Of a stretch of DNA of 64,000 nt, positions 52,782 through 64,000 are shown one piece after another. The stretch spans positions 558,001-622,000 of the forward strand of contig JARBJD010000009.1 in assembly GCA_033064195.1 (NCBI GenBank), written 5' to 3'. The stretch is from Blattamonas nauphoetae (taxonomy: Eukaryota; Preaxostyla; Oxymonadida). The notes beneath the pieces were generated by a model. That model did no database searches. It saw nothing but the letters and a program-made list of their open reading frames with translations, and was not told the origin of the DNA. Both the position numbers and the translations under genes were made by a program. Position 1 is the stretch's first letter; the number at the start of each line of letters is the position of its first letter.

Positions 52782-55700
52782 TTATGAATATCGTGCGATG
52801 TCTTGCAATTGTTGCAGAAATGCAGGCCCCGAATTGAGAGCGAGTGTCTGAAGAGCAGATCCCTCCTTTTGAAGAAGCTCCTGAAAGAGAGAGAAGAGAA
52901 AAGGGACAGTCGAATCGAGACGAAACAGTCAATCGAAGAAAAAGAACAAACCAAAGTGTTGCCACATTCCAGAACCATTCCTTTGTCCATCACAACAGTG
53001 ACATCGGTGTCAGCAACTGTTGTCAGGCGATGAGCAATCACAATCACAGTTGCATCGCTCCAAGCCTCTCGCATCACAGTTTGCACTTGTTCGTCTGTCT
53101 CCTGATCAACATTCGAAGACGGTTCATCCAAAAGAACAATCTTCGCTTGTTTCAACAAAGCACGTGAAATCCCGAGGAGTTGCCGTTGTCCAGCCGACAG
53201 GAGTCGTGTTGTGTCGGTGAGGGGAGTGTTGATCCCATCAGGCAGATCGAGAACATCGTTCTTGATCCCAACGACATCCAACGATCGAAGAATGGCGTCG
53301 TCTGAGTGTTGGTGATACGGGTCGATGCATTCTCTGATGCTTCCGTTCGCCAGGATGACTTCTTGTTGGACGACTGCGATGTGCTTTCGGAGAGTGTGGG
53401 TGTGGATTTCGTTGATATTTGTGCCTCCAATCTTGATCGTTCCACTGTCTCTGATCAACAGATTCAGAATGGCGAGTGTGAGAGTCGATTTTCCACATCC
53501 AGTTCGTCCGACAATCCCGATACGCTGTCCAGATTCGATTGAGAGTGACACACCTTTCAGGATGTTCTCACCTCTTGTCGAATATTTGACTGACACGTTC
53601 TCCAATTCGATTCTTCCATCCTTCATCCACTCTTCCTCCTTCTCCTCCCCTTCTTCTCTCTTCAGCGAGCCGTTCTCCTGAGGCAGCTGGTATGCCCTCT
53701 TCACTCGCTCCACTGCGCTCAGCGAATTTCTGATCGAATAATACGCACTTTGGACTTTACCAACCACACCCTTGGCTGATTGAGCTGATGTTGTCAAGAA
53801 AGCGAGTGATACGCCCTTCCCCGTCTCCTTCTTCGCCTTCGAACAGAAGTACCACAACATCACGCGCTCCAATCCACTCGTCAGAATGTATTGCATGTCA
53901 TACATGGATTCTGATGCATTCTCGTAGAATTCATAGATCGTGCTGTCATCCTGCCCATCACACACTCTTTTGAAGAACAAGTCCTGCTGTCCCATCTGTC
54001 GGATTGTGGGACCAGCCGTGAGAATATGATCGGAGGCGGCATAAGAATCGTCTGGCATGTCTTCGTGCTCCTCAGGATCCCACTCATCATCGAGCTCTTC
54101 GTTTTTCTTTTGTTTCGCATACTTTCTTCGCATCTTCCAAGTGTCCCACTTGTCCTTCAAGCGGTAGTAGACAAACTGAATGAGAGACCAAGTGATGAGG
54201 ATGGAGTACATCAGTCGGAAGGCTGGCGCTTTCAAAAAGACTGATGTGACATCCACAATCAGCGGTTGGAGTTGGGAGGCAAAGCTCAGAAGTGGGTTAG
54301 ATTTGGGGTTGGTGAGTGTCCGCACATCGTGTTGGATGATGGAATCGACGGCGTTCTTCAGATGCTCGAAAATATGCCAGGGTGTGTCCATAATGATGTG
54401 GAGGAGTTCTGACGACATTGCTTTGCTGTTCGCAGTGGCCATCGAGTGCTCCAGATGAGAGTTGGAATAATCGAGACCGGCAGTTGCGACTGACAGGAAG
54501 AAGTGGAGAGCGATGGACGACAGAGTGAAGACGCGGATGGGAGCATCGGCTTGGGTGGTAGATTCAGTTGGTGCGGGAGTGGTTGGAGTGGATGAGAGCG
54601 AGGATGGAGTGTCTTTTGCATTATTCTCTTCCGTTGTGGTTTCTGTAGACTTCAGATTCTTGTTGGGTGAACCGTCTGTCATCAATGCTTGCTGTTTCCG
54701 TTTCAACCAGATCGCCAGGAACGACACGACGTACGATATCGCAACCAACACAACTGAGAAGTGTTTCATCATAAAAATGATATTCTCCTTCGACAGTGTC
54801 ACTTTCCCAGAATTAGCCGCTCGCATGAAGTCATCAGGATTCGCAGTATCGTCGAGATCTTGTGTGTCGCCATCATCGTCTCCATCATCGACTGCATCCA
54901 GCTCAGATTGGGGTTGGTCTGATTTGGATTCGGCCGCTTTGTCACCCATCTCATCAAGATCACCACCTTCTTCTGCAAAGTTGTGTCGAGTTGTAGTGTG
55001 TTCTATTTTGGCCGTTCCTTCCTCTTCATCGTCGTCATTTCTTTCTTCCGGTTCTGCTTCCTGCTTCACATACTCGATCCTTCCTTCCACAATCTCCAAG
55101 ACAGTGCCAAAACGATTGGCCAGCGGTTTGTTGTGGGTCGTCAGCAAGACCGTTTCCTTCTTCAGAATCCCATTCAGAACCTTCTCCTCAATTTGTCTTG
55201 TGACCTTCACGTCACAAGCAGAAGTTGGATCGTCCAACAAAACGACCCTTCGAAACCCGCCATCGTCGGATTTTGGAGTTGTCATCAAAAGCGAATAACA
55301 AACACGCGCCAGACACATTCTCTGCTTCTGTCCTCCACTCAATTTCCGACCATGTTCACCGATATATTCCTGATCGGCACTGGGCAACTCGTCGAAGTCG
55401 TTGTTGAGACAGCATGCATCAACCACTCGCAGGTACACTTCCTTGTTCAGAGGGAGCCCGAAGAGAATGTTCTTTCTGATGGTGGAGTTGAGTACAACTG
55501 GATCTTGAGGAAGGAACACTGTCACTCCGTTCACAAGCCCTTCTCCAGAGAACCCGTCAGACAGTCCTGCCAGTGTTGAGAGAAGAAGAGACTTCCCACA
55601 CCCAACGGTTCCCAGCAGGGCGTAGTGCCTGCCATGCTTCAGGTTGAGTGTGAAGGAGACGGGAGCCAGAAGGACTGGTCGGTTTGAGCGAGATGACCGA

Positions 55701-57402
55701 GTCGATCGGGCCGACGGCGACACAGTTTGACGTTTTGTGAGATCTGACCCGAGAAAAGCCGGAGATGGGGCGCGAGGGATGGATGGGTGAGAGAACGGAG
55801 GAGAAGGGGCACGAGGACCGCTTGGGCCGACGAGTGGGGGGCCGGCGAAGGGAGGCGACTGAGGACGAGTTGAGATCGGAGCGACTGGAGAGGGAGAGAC
55901 AGAGCTCCGGCCAGTGAATTGGAAGGAAGGCGACGAAGAATGAACGATGCTGCGACCAGCGAGTGGGACAAAGTCGAGAGATGACAGTTGGAGACAGGAG
56001 AGGTCAAGTACTCCTGTACTGCCTCGTGAAGAGTAATCTTCAAAATAAGCTTGGAAATGAAGCTTTGTTCCGTCCCAAATTGCTCGTAAGATCCGTTTTA
56101 TGAGTGACAGAAGGATTTCTGGCACTGAACGCCCCTTTTCGACGATCGTGTCTGGATCGTCCAAGGGGGGGTTATCACCAACAGAGTCTGGGATATGTGC
56201 AGAAAGATCAGGATTTGATGTCAGTTGAGGAGATTTTTGAGTACCGGTTCCTCGTTTCATTCGATATCCGAGAGTACAATTGTTCAGATCAATCGCGATA
56301 GTATCATCGATATGACGTATTTTTTCCGATTTAGCTTCATCACTCAAGGTTTTCCATTCGTTTCCAATCAGAATATACTTCTTTTCATCCACTTGGTAAT
56401 TGTTGTCGGATTCTGATGATTGAAGATACGCTTCAAAACGCAACGCTGCCTGTACTCTGTGTTTAATCCCGGCCACTTGGGTAAGAACGTTTGTAAGTGT
56501 ATAAGAAATGGTGTTTGCTTGACTTAGAGTCGTGTTGAGGGTGAGAGCATCTACAACAACTCCATTTCGGGCATTTTCAACGAAGAGAGTTCCCATAATC
56601 AAAATTTGCCTGATTTCGTGGGCGACAGTTGAGAATGCTCGAGTTCTCATCTGAAAAAGAAGCATAATGAGAAAATAACGAAGAAAAATGAAACTTGAGA
56701 GATGTCTTGATTTGACATTTGAGAAGTGAGTGTCAAAAGTTTTCTTTCGATTGCATCTTCCCATCCATTGATCTTAATCGTCTAAGAGATCAAGATGAAT
56801 GATGAATTAAAGATGAAGAATTATGAGAAAGATGAAACCTTGATGTTGGAAGTGAGATTGTTCACCTCTTTATAATACTCATTTCGAGCTTTCGATTGGT
56901 CTTTCCATATCGTCTGGGTCTTCGGGACCAAAATAGTGGGAAGAGGGAGAGACAGCACTGAGACAATGATTGTCCATGAGAAGGTTCCCTTAAAGAGTTG
57001 ACGAACTGTTAATATGTTCGCCAACAGATGTGTTGGAACCATGAGCAGATTAAAGAGATGTTGTGCGAGGTTTTGGATTGAGTTGATATCTTGAGATGCA
57101 ATGCGTCTTAAGTCTTCACTGTCGATGTTCGAGATAATATCCGGATGAAGAACAAAACGTTTGCGTATGCTCAGTCCATTAAAAACATTTCGTACTCTAG
57201 AATGTGAATGGTATTGAAGTGGTTGGGTGTACACTTGAATGGCATTTCTGAGGAGACTCATGGCGACAATTGCACAAGCATAGAAGAGACCGACAATAGG
57301 AGGTGATTTTTCATCAAATCCCCATCTTGTAAATCGGTGACTAAGGACAGGTTCAATCATCTGTAACACTGATGAGATCAAGCTAGAAATAACTGCATAC
57401 AT
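52782..57402 (-). CDS. ABCC: ABCC/MRP-type full ABC transporter, at least four exons (N-terminus uncertain)
   Basis: Exons recognised: about 57402-56839, 56781-56695, 56650-52952 and 52880-52782; introns 57, 44 and 71 bases, giving about 1480 residues plus a missing N-terminus. The order is TMD1, NBD1, TMD2, NBD2. The short second exon supplies K-I-N-G-W-E, the ABCC signature after TMD1 helix 3. NBD1 has G-T-V-G-C-G-K-S, Q-D-P-V-V-L-N, L-S-G-G-Q-K-Q-R and V-V-L-L-D-D-P; NBD2 has G-R-T-G-C-G-K-S, Q-Q-E-V-I-L, L-S-A-G-Q-R-Q and I-V-L-L-D-E-P, then I-A-H-R-L. D-D in the first Walker B versus D-E in the second is the usual ABCC asymmetry. A P/S-rich insert of about 80 residues sits just before Walker A of NBD1. 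ABCC pumps export glutathione and other organic-anion conjugates; the substrate is unknown here. Confidence 0.88.
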
Positions 57403-58008
57403 GAGTTAATCGTATCAGTGATTGTCATAAATATGACATGAGGAATGAGAAAAATGAGTCCAGCCACGATGATTGTATGATTTCTGAAGGGGAAACAGGT
57501 GAAGGATGTGAGAGAAAGAGACTTCGCGAAAGGACGAACACGCGCACAAAGGCGATCAAAATCAGAACAGTCCTTTGTGAAGGATACTCCAGCCAGATGA
57601 AGTTTCTTTCGTTTCCTAGGGTTCTCCTAATAGAACGTAATAAGTCGAATGATAACGAACTGGATCTACTGGGGGATTAAACGCATGTTTGGAGTAATAT
57701 CCAGTTATTTTGGACAAAAAGGAAGCATCGGTGTATCTGTTGAAGATATAGAAACATGAGCTGCACACGGATCGAATGTAGACATTTCTTTCGGGCCAGA
57801 TCATCACGGTATGTTCGGAATGGATTTATGCGTTATCTGCGATATTTCTCCAAAAATGTGATTTAACAAATATTCCTCGAGGAAATCATGACCATTATGA
57901 GACATGAACATATCTGGATTGTGATAAATCCATCAGAAGAAAGAGACTTGAGATGAACAAATGAAGAATCAAAGTAAAGTGGCACAAAATCAAGAACAAT
58001 TAAGATGC
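57403..58008 (-). other. Probable N-terminal exon(s) and promoter of the ABC transporter
   Basis: The transporter lacks the usual N-terminal 80-100 residues before TMD1. An open stretch from an ATG at 57804 to about 57620 contains D-A-S-F-L-S-K-I-T, which resembles the ABCC N-terminal A-S-x-x-S-x-x-T-F segment, and a hydrophobic V-A-G-L-I-F-L-I-P near 57455 could be the first helix. I could not find a single splice solution joining them, so this is a candidate only. The left part (57810-58008) shows nothing else. Confidence 0.4.
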
Positions 58009-61000
58009 TCACCCGCCTCCAACGACATCCATAGCCTGCTGATATCGCTGAGGAGTGGTGACAGGCATTGGTTGAGTGACCTCGAAATCGTCATCGTCAA
58101 TCTCAATTGACACTCTCTCTCGCAACATCAACGCGCTCGCCTGCTCCAACCCAGTCAACTTGTACTCCTTCTTCCTCAGCCCCTTCCTCCTCTCCAGCAA
58201 CAATCTTTGCGCTGCCGGAAACTTCTTTTGCGTTCTCACATTTTTGGAGGGTGGACGGAAGACCTTTGCTTTGGCCAGTTCTTCCATCGGAGAAAGAGGA
58301 GGGCCGTCGAGTGTGGGAGAGCGTGCCTGGAACGGGATCATCCCAGTGACAGACGGAGACTGGTGAGATAAGAACGGCGTGCGAGAGTTTGATGTGAAGT
58401 GTGGGCTGAGAGGGAGTTGTGAGATGAGAGAGATGTTGTCCGCGAAGTCCTTCTTCTCCGCATGATCCTCTGAGAAGTCTTGCCTCGATGGCAGTGTCCT
58501 CATCGTCGAATCCATCTGACTTTGCCGTTTCGTCGCCTGAGACACCCCCTTCCGGCGTGTGCCGACTGTGCTCTGGGCCCATCCAAGATCGACAGGAGCG
58601 CCGAATGAGATAGGCAGAAGGGGGTTTGCTTGGAGGAGTGCTTCCATGTTGGGCTGGGTGTCGGCAATCAACGCTCCGAAAGAGCCGAGGAACCCTCCAT
58701 CGAGCGAGAACAACGCAATCTTTGTTTGATACGCGACGACGACGAAGAGATATGGGGAGACGATGGGAGTGAGAATGTTCTCAAAAGCGATGGCGGACTT
58801 CTTAAACGGTTTCGGGTCAACGTTATACGGGAGGTCATCGATGATGAGTGGGACGATGCTGGAGATCTCGTCGTTGCACGCCGACCAGCGGTGGAGAAGG
58901 AAGAGGCCTGTGTTCTCCTCCGGGTCGTCGAAGAGCGTCTCGTCCGCTCCCGTCTGGAGTGGCGTGATGTTTCGGAGTTCGTCTCGTTTTGATGGTTGGC
59001 GTTCGATGGAGTTTGTGAGTGAGGTGTGCGAGCGAGAAGTCGGAGTGGCGTTGAGAGAATAGACTGTCGTGTGGGAACGAGACGTCAGCATCGGTGAGCT
59101 ATCAATCTGCGTGTTCAGCTTTGCTTCTGCTTTCTGTTTGAACTGCCCAGCATTCACAATTGCCATCAGGTCGAACACAGTGATCGTCCCTTCAATTCCA
59201 CCCATCACCAAAATCTCTTCGTCGTGGTCGACGGCACAACAGCCTGTTGATTCGTATGATTGGAAGGCGATCAATCGCTTCCCCGTTTGGAGGTTCCATA
59301 GCGTGACCATTCCATCGCTGCTGTGCGTCAGGAAGAGTCCAGGTTGTTTCCGCAGCGAGATGATCGACGAGAACACAATCGGAAGTTCCGTTGTGTCTGT
59401 TTGAGAGAGTGGCTGTTGATGTTGTCTGTGTGGAACCACAAGACTCTGCTTCTCCAGACCAGTGTCAGCATCCCAAGCAAGCAACGCCCCGTCGTCTGAA
59501 GCGGCGACGATGAGGTTGTCGATGAGACAGCACGTGAGGATAGTCTCGCTGTGCTTCGTCATCCCCTCCGCGTGGATTACTCGCTCAGTGAACGAGCTGG
59601 TGTCTGTCTCGGTGAGTGCAGTGAGCATGAAGTTGTTTCCACACACGCCGAGCATTTGGTTACGCGAGCGAGTGGTGCAGAACGAGAGGTGCGAAGGGAC
59701 GATGGTGGGGCGGACATCGCCGGTGATTGGGGCGCGTGTTTGCGACACCATTCCGCTGGCCAGCCTCTGCTTGTCTTTCTTCTCTCGTTCTTTCCGCACC
59801 CACTGAAGAGTGAGGGTGGCGTTCTCGTCAATCTTCACTTCTTCTCCTTCCTTCTTCAGAACATCGCTCCCATCGTTCATCAGTGTCTCCAACGAGAACA
59901 GCTTTCTCGTCGTTGCTGTCGAAACATAAATTGTGATTTCTTTCAACAAAGTCCCTCGACTCGGATTCCAAATCTTCACTTTTCCGTCTCCCGCTGCTGT
60001 GATCAGTCTGCGTTCGCGCGTGTCGAGTGTCGCTGTGATGATTGATGTGTCGTGTTCGGCGATGAATCTAAAAATGCATCGTCCGCTCTTCGTGTCCCAC
60101 ACAGCCACGAGGTTGTTCATGTCGATGCTGATGAGCTGTTGGAAGGTGCGGGAGAAGAGGAGGATCTGGACGTCTGTCAGATGAACAACCATATTCACCA
60201 GTTCCCTCCGAGCAAACCTCAATTCCACCAAACGGCGACTGACAAGAAGAATCGATTCCGCCTTTGGAACATAGCGAACCATCTGATACGGCGTGTGAAG
60301 AACTGGATCCATCGCGTTCGTTCGTTGAGTCAGTCTGTGAGACCGGAGATCCCACAGAAACATTGTTGCGTCAGCAGCGATGGAGATGATGTAGCCTGAC
60401 GAGTCGTCCACAGCGACGGAGATGACAGGGGCGAGATGACCGCGCAGCTGGTCAACAAGCTGTTGACTGAACATGTTCCAGATGCAGACGGTGTGGTCCT
60501 GTCCCCCAGTCACGAGTGTCTTGAAGCGCTTCGACCAGTCCATGCAGTTCACGCCATTTGTGTGTCCAACCAGACACACTCTCTGCTCCAACTTCTCCAC
60601 ATCGAACGATCGAATCGTCATGTCGTGTGAACACGTCACGACTGTCTGAAGTTCGGACACATATAGCATCTGCGAGATTTTGGAACGATGGGCTTGGACT
60701 GACCACGAGCCCTGCACAGCGTGGAGAACGGGTCGATCCGGAGGGACAGCGTCGGGCGGAGTGGGATGGAAGATCGACTCGAGTGTGCGGAGGATGAGCG
60801 CGTTGGTTTGGTCCTCAGTCATGTTCAGATCGCTGAAGTTCGGGACAGTGAACGACGCGGGATTCGGTAGGCCAACATCTTCCTCCAATTTCGTTTTTTG
60901 TTTTGGGGGACTTTGGGCTAGCTTTGTACTACTCGGTGTACCGAGATTGGTGGTGTTGGGGGTGCTTGCAGCTGACTCTTCGTTCAAATCGGGAAGGAGA

Positions 61001-63709
61001 GCAAGAGGAGGGACCTCGCGACGAGGGTGAAGTGTTGGTTCGGTGATGATTGGCTGTTCCTGTCTTCGGTTTGGGGTGAAGACAGGAAGAGTGTTAGTGG
61101 CGTATCGGTTCATTCCTCCCTCGTCAAACGCAATCGGCGACATGTCGCTGAATCTTGATGACGGTCTTGTTCTTCTGCGCGCTGGAGGAGAGTAACGAAG
61201 GCCTTGCTGTTTTCGGAGGGAGTCGAGAGGAGATGATTGAGACGACGTTCCAATCGACGATGCAATTATCGTTCTTGTTGAAATCAATCCATTTCTCAAC
61301 ACCGCAGATGGTTTGAAAGGGTGTGTGATGGGTTTCCGCTTCGAAAGCGAACCTGACGTGCTCGGTGTCTGCCCTCGAGATTGTGGGACACTGGGCGAAT
61401 ACGAAGGAAGAGCGCTCTGAACGAAAGACTGTCCATGGCTCAGAGCAAACGACGCCTTCCTTCCGCTCGACCCGAGTGAGCGAGGGCCACGCATGGAGTA
61501 CACGCTGGTCAAGTTGTTGATGGACTTCTCGATTGTGTCTTTGTACAGATCAGACGGAGTGATTTCGGAGAAGTCGCCGAAATCGTCCTCGTCGTCTTCC
61601 GTCTCTTTCTTCAGATCGGAGATTCCTCGTTTGGGCTCTGGTTTCCAGAGCGGTTGAGAAACGATGAGTGTTTGGATGTTTGGTCGCTTTCCGTTTCTGC
61701 TTCGGATTTTGGAGTGTTCCTGTCTTGAGGACGGGCGGAGTGAAGTGAAAGTTGACAATGTTCGTGGAGATCCATGAAGAGATGCATCTGTGTCGTTGTA
61801 AGGTTGGGCTGTGATGAAAAAGCCCTCATCTGCCCCTTCTCCACTTCCTCTGAGCGAGAACGAATCTTGTCGGGAATTGACTGTTCCAACAGAACGAGTG
61901 GGTGACAGAGATGAGGATCCCGTCAGCACAGGCAGAATCGTGTTCAATTTCGATTTTAATTGGTCTTCTGCAGGTATTTGTTCCTTTGGGCCAATCAGAT
62001 CCCCTCGAATCGTTTTCTGTGTCCCCAAAAGCTCGTCCAGGGCGTGTTTTTCCTGCACTTCGCCTAAATCAGTGCTCTTCCGGACAAACTTATCAGTAAC
62101 AACCAAAACCTCAATCGTTCCCTCCTCAAACCCAATCAGCACCAGATCTCGTCTTGTGTTGGATTCTTTCGAATCAACGGTCGCGAGTGCACTTGGAACA
62201 GCTCGCAGGCCAACCACTTCACCCAAAGCGGTGTAACGAAGAGAATCGTAGAATGTAAGGCGACAGTCGCTTGTGCCGACAATGAAAATGTTGAGTGGCT
62301 TGAGGAAAGCGATGGACGTGACAGACATTTCTTTGCGTTGGCCGATGACGACGAGAGGGTGAGCAGGAGTTTCTTCCCATCCAGCTCTCTTCTTCTCCAA
62401 ACGGAGAAGGAATCTTTTGCTTGCATCTATTCGTTTGTTTTGCGGAGGGAGATCAAAAGTGGATGTTGTTGGAGGTTGTTCTGGTTGGGCTTGAACGACC
62501 GCACCTGTTGAAGGATACATCAGAGGGAATGCATTTTGTGAATATTGTGAGGCAGGAACCAAAAAATGATCTCCAACGTCGCGAGTTGGAGTTTGAGGGA
62601 GGATTGTGCCTCGACGACGCATTTCTCTGCCAGTTTTACTGTCTCCATACCATTCTGCCATCTTTCGGTCTGTAATCGCACTAATGTCAGATAACTCGCT
62701 TTTGGAGCGAAGTTCTCGTTTCTTGCTGACTTTAGTCTCGGTTGGACGATCGGTCAGTGAAGGGACCAAATCATGACCTTTCAGAGTTGAAAATGGTTTA
62801 GGTGGAACTCCTGGTGGGGGAAGAACACGCAGAAGATTTGAGATATTTGGTTTCGGTTTTGCTTTGTCGACTTCGTTTTGCTTCCACTGTTCCTTTCGTC
62901 GAAGTGCCAGTCCAACGTTTCCCTCGTTGTCTGGATCAAACTCATAGAAACGTTTTTTCGGTGGTGGGGACGGAGGGAGAGCGTTCCGTTCCAATTCCGT
63001 CTCGATCATCTCAATTTCCAGTTTTATTGCGTCTTTCAAAATATCCTTCCGTTCGACATATGTGAATGGTAAGGTCACCTGAGAATGGTGTATTGTCCGG
63101 ATAATATCACCTTTCAGATCTCCATTCCAAAATTTGATCAATCCATCGTCCCCCACGGTTGCCACACAATTCAACTCATCAATCAGAATCAAATCATTCA
63201 CTTTTGCTCGATGTAGATCTTGAAGAGATTGTATCGACAATTGTGATGCGTCAACTGTTGGAAAATAGAGGGCATCCTGACAAGGGAAAGAATAAAGAGG
63301 AGAATACTGTCGGATCAACAAAACCGGACAGAGACTCTGATTCCTGGACATAAAATTGGGAAAAATCGGCCCAAGACACTTGGACAACATGAATTCACTA
63401 AAAACACAAACAGAGGCCGGTTCCATCAGCGTCCAGTTTCGCGAAGAGAGTTTTGAGGGGAGAATCACCTGGATAATGCCTTCCAGTGAGAGTCTTCATC
63501 ATTGAAAGAAACTAAGTCCACGATAGACATCAAAAATCAAGAAAACATAGTGATAGTACCTGTTCTTCGGTAAGAGCTTGATTGTCATCTCCCAAGTCAT
63601 AGAACGACTGATGTAGACGTTGTATATTCTTGGTTGTGATCAATTTGGAGATATGGAAGGTGTTCTTATCCGTTTTTGCAATAGTTGTCGCGGTGTCATT
63701 CCGACTCAT
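58009..63709 (-). CDS. Very large EF-hand plus WD40 protein (CFAP337/WDR49-like)
   Basis: A first exon ends at 63560 with an EF-hand-like D-L-G-D-D-N-Q-A-L-T-E-E; its ATG may be at 63709, or an upstream exon may exist because the frame stays open to 63808. The main exon runs to 58009 and stays open for about 1820 codons. WD40 units are spread along it (T-C-S-H-D-M-T-I-R-S-F-D-V, G-G-Q-D-H-T-V-C-I-W-N, A-G-D-G-K-V-K-I-W-N, S-D-G-M-V-T-L-W-N), separated by long S/R/T-rich disordered inserts. EF-hands followed by two WD40 propellers is the arrangement of CFAP337/WDR49, a ciliary protein, and would fit a flagellated protist. How the first exon joins the main one is uncertain (see finding on the second EF-hand). 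Confidence 0.8.
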
Positions 63710-64000
63710 CAAACGATTGTTGAGAACAGAAAATAAAAGATTGTGGGGATAAAATCCTCCCGTTTTGAAATTGAAGCCAAACACTGGCCGTGACTGATCA
63801 AATGACAATCATGCAACCACATGACTTCTCAATTTCGAATCCATAACGAGCTCAGCTCGTTTCCCAACAACGAGCATCACAAATTGAACACAACCATGCT
63901 CCTGGTAACTCCTGAACAGAACAAGCACAGGATTTAAAGGAGAAGCGACTCTCTAATGGGAGCATTTTGGAGATCTCTGTATCCACGTGTAACATTTGCA
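63710..64000. other. Right edge of window
   Basis: The stretch holds the open frame upstream of the WD40 gene's first ATG (to 63808), with TTTGATCAG at about 63801 as a possible acceptor of an earlier exon. Beyond that I see nothing I can support. Confidence 0.4.

Noticed and set aside
54513-55298. Plus-strand serine-rich frame opposite the ABC transporter
   Set aside because: Antisense of the acidic linker between NBD1 and TMD2; no independent coding evidence.

Overview
The window looks like nuclear DNA of a compact-genome anaerobic protist, most likely an oxymonad (Preaxostyla) close to Blattamonas. Clues seen directly: the standard genetic code, dense genes on both strands, many very short GT-AG introns (28 to about 220 nt), no operons, very large surface proteins with Pmp-like beta-helix repeats, an NlpC/P60 peptidoglycan hydrolase gene of bacterial type, and a DIRS-like tyrosine-recombinase retrotransposon. 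The species assignment is inference.

Left part (1-19.6 kb): the 3' part of a helical protein with an NPF-repeat tail; a seven-exon minus-strand low-complexity protein; a secreted NlpC/P60-SPOR protein; a 7TM protein; a Derlin followed at once by calnexin (ER folding and ER-associated degradation); a PHO80-type cyclin; a G/P/Q-rich protein; a divergent pair of a small membrane protein and SKP1; a TMEM86/YhhN-type lysoplasmalogenase-like protein; and a multi-pass membrane protein. Most of these are split genes whose exons I joined by matching GT-AG sites, reading phase and family alignment.

Middle part (19.8-44.7 kb): two tandem copies of a giant surface receptor gene. Each has a signal peptide, a long right-handed beta-helix ectodomain built from recurring modules, one transmembrane segment and a cytoplasmic pseudokinase-like C-lobe. 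Copy 1 is one open frame of 2995 codons. Copy 2 is split by a DIRS-like element (about 33,511-38,208). The 3' halves of the copies are near identical, including the non-coding tails, with mosaic divergence in the ectodomain. This is the most unusual part of the window.

Right part (44.8-64 kb): a five-exon coiled-coil protein; a YwqG/DUF1963 protein; a dual-specificity phosphatase with a gelsolin-like segment (like plant MKP1); a full-length ABCC/MRP-type ABC transporter; and a very large EF-hand plus WD40 protein like CFAP337/WDR49. No tRNA, rRNA, CRISPR array or origin was recognised.
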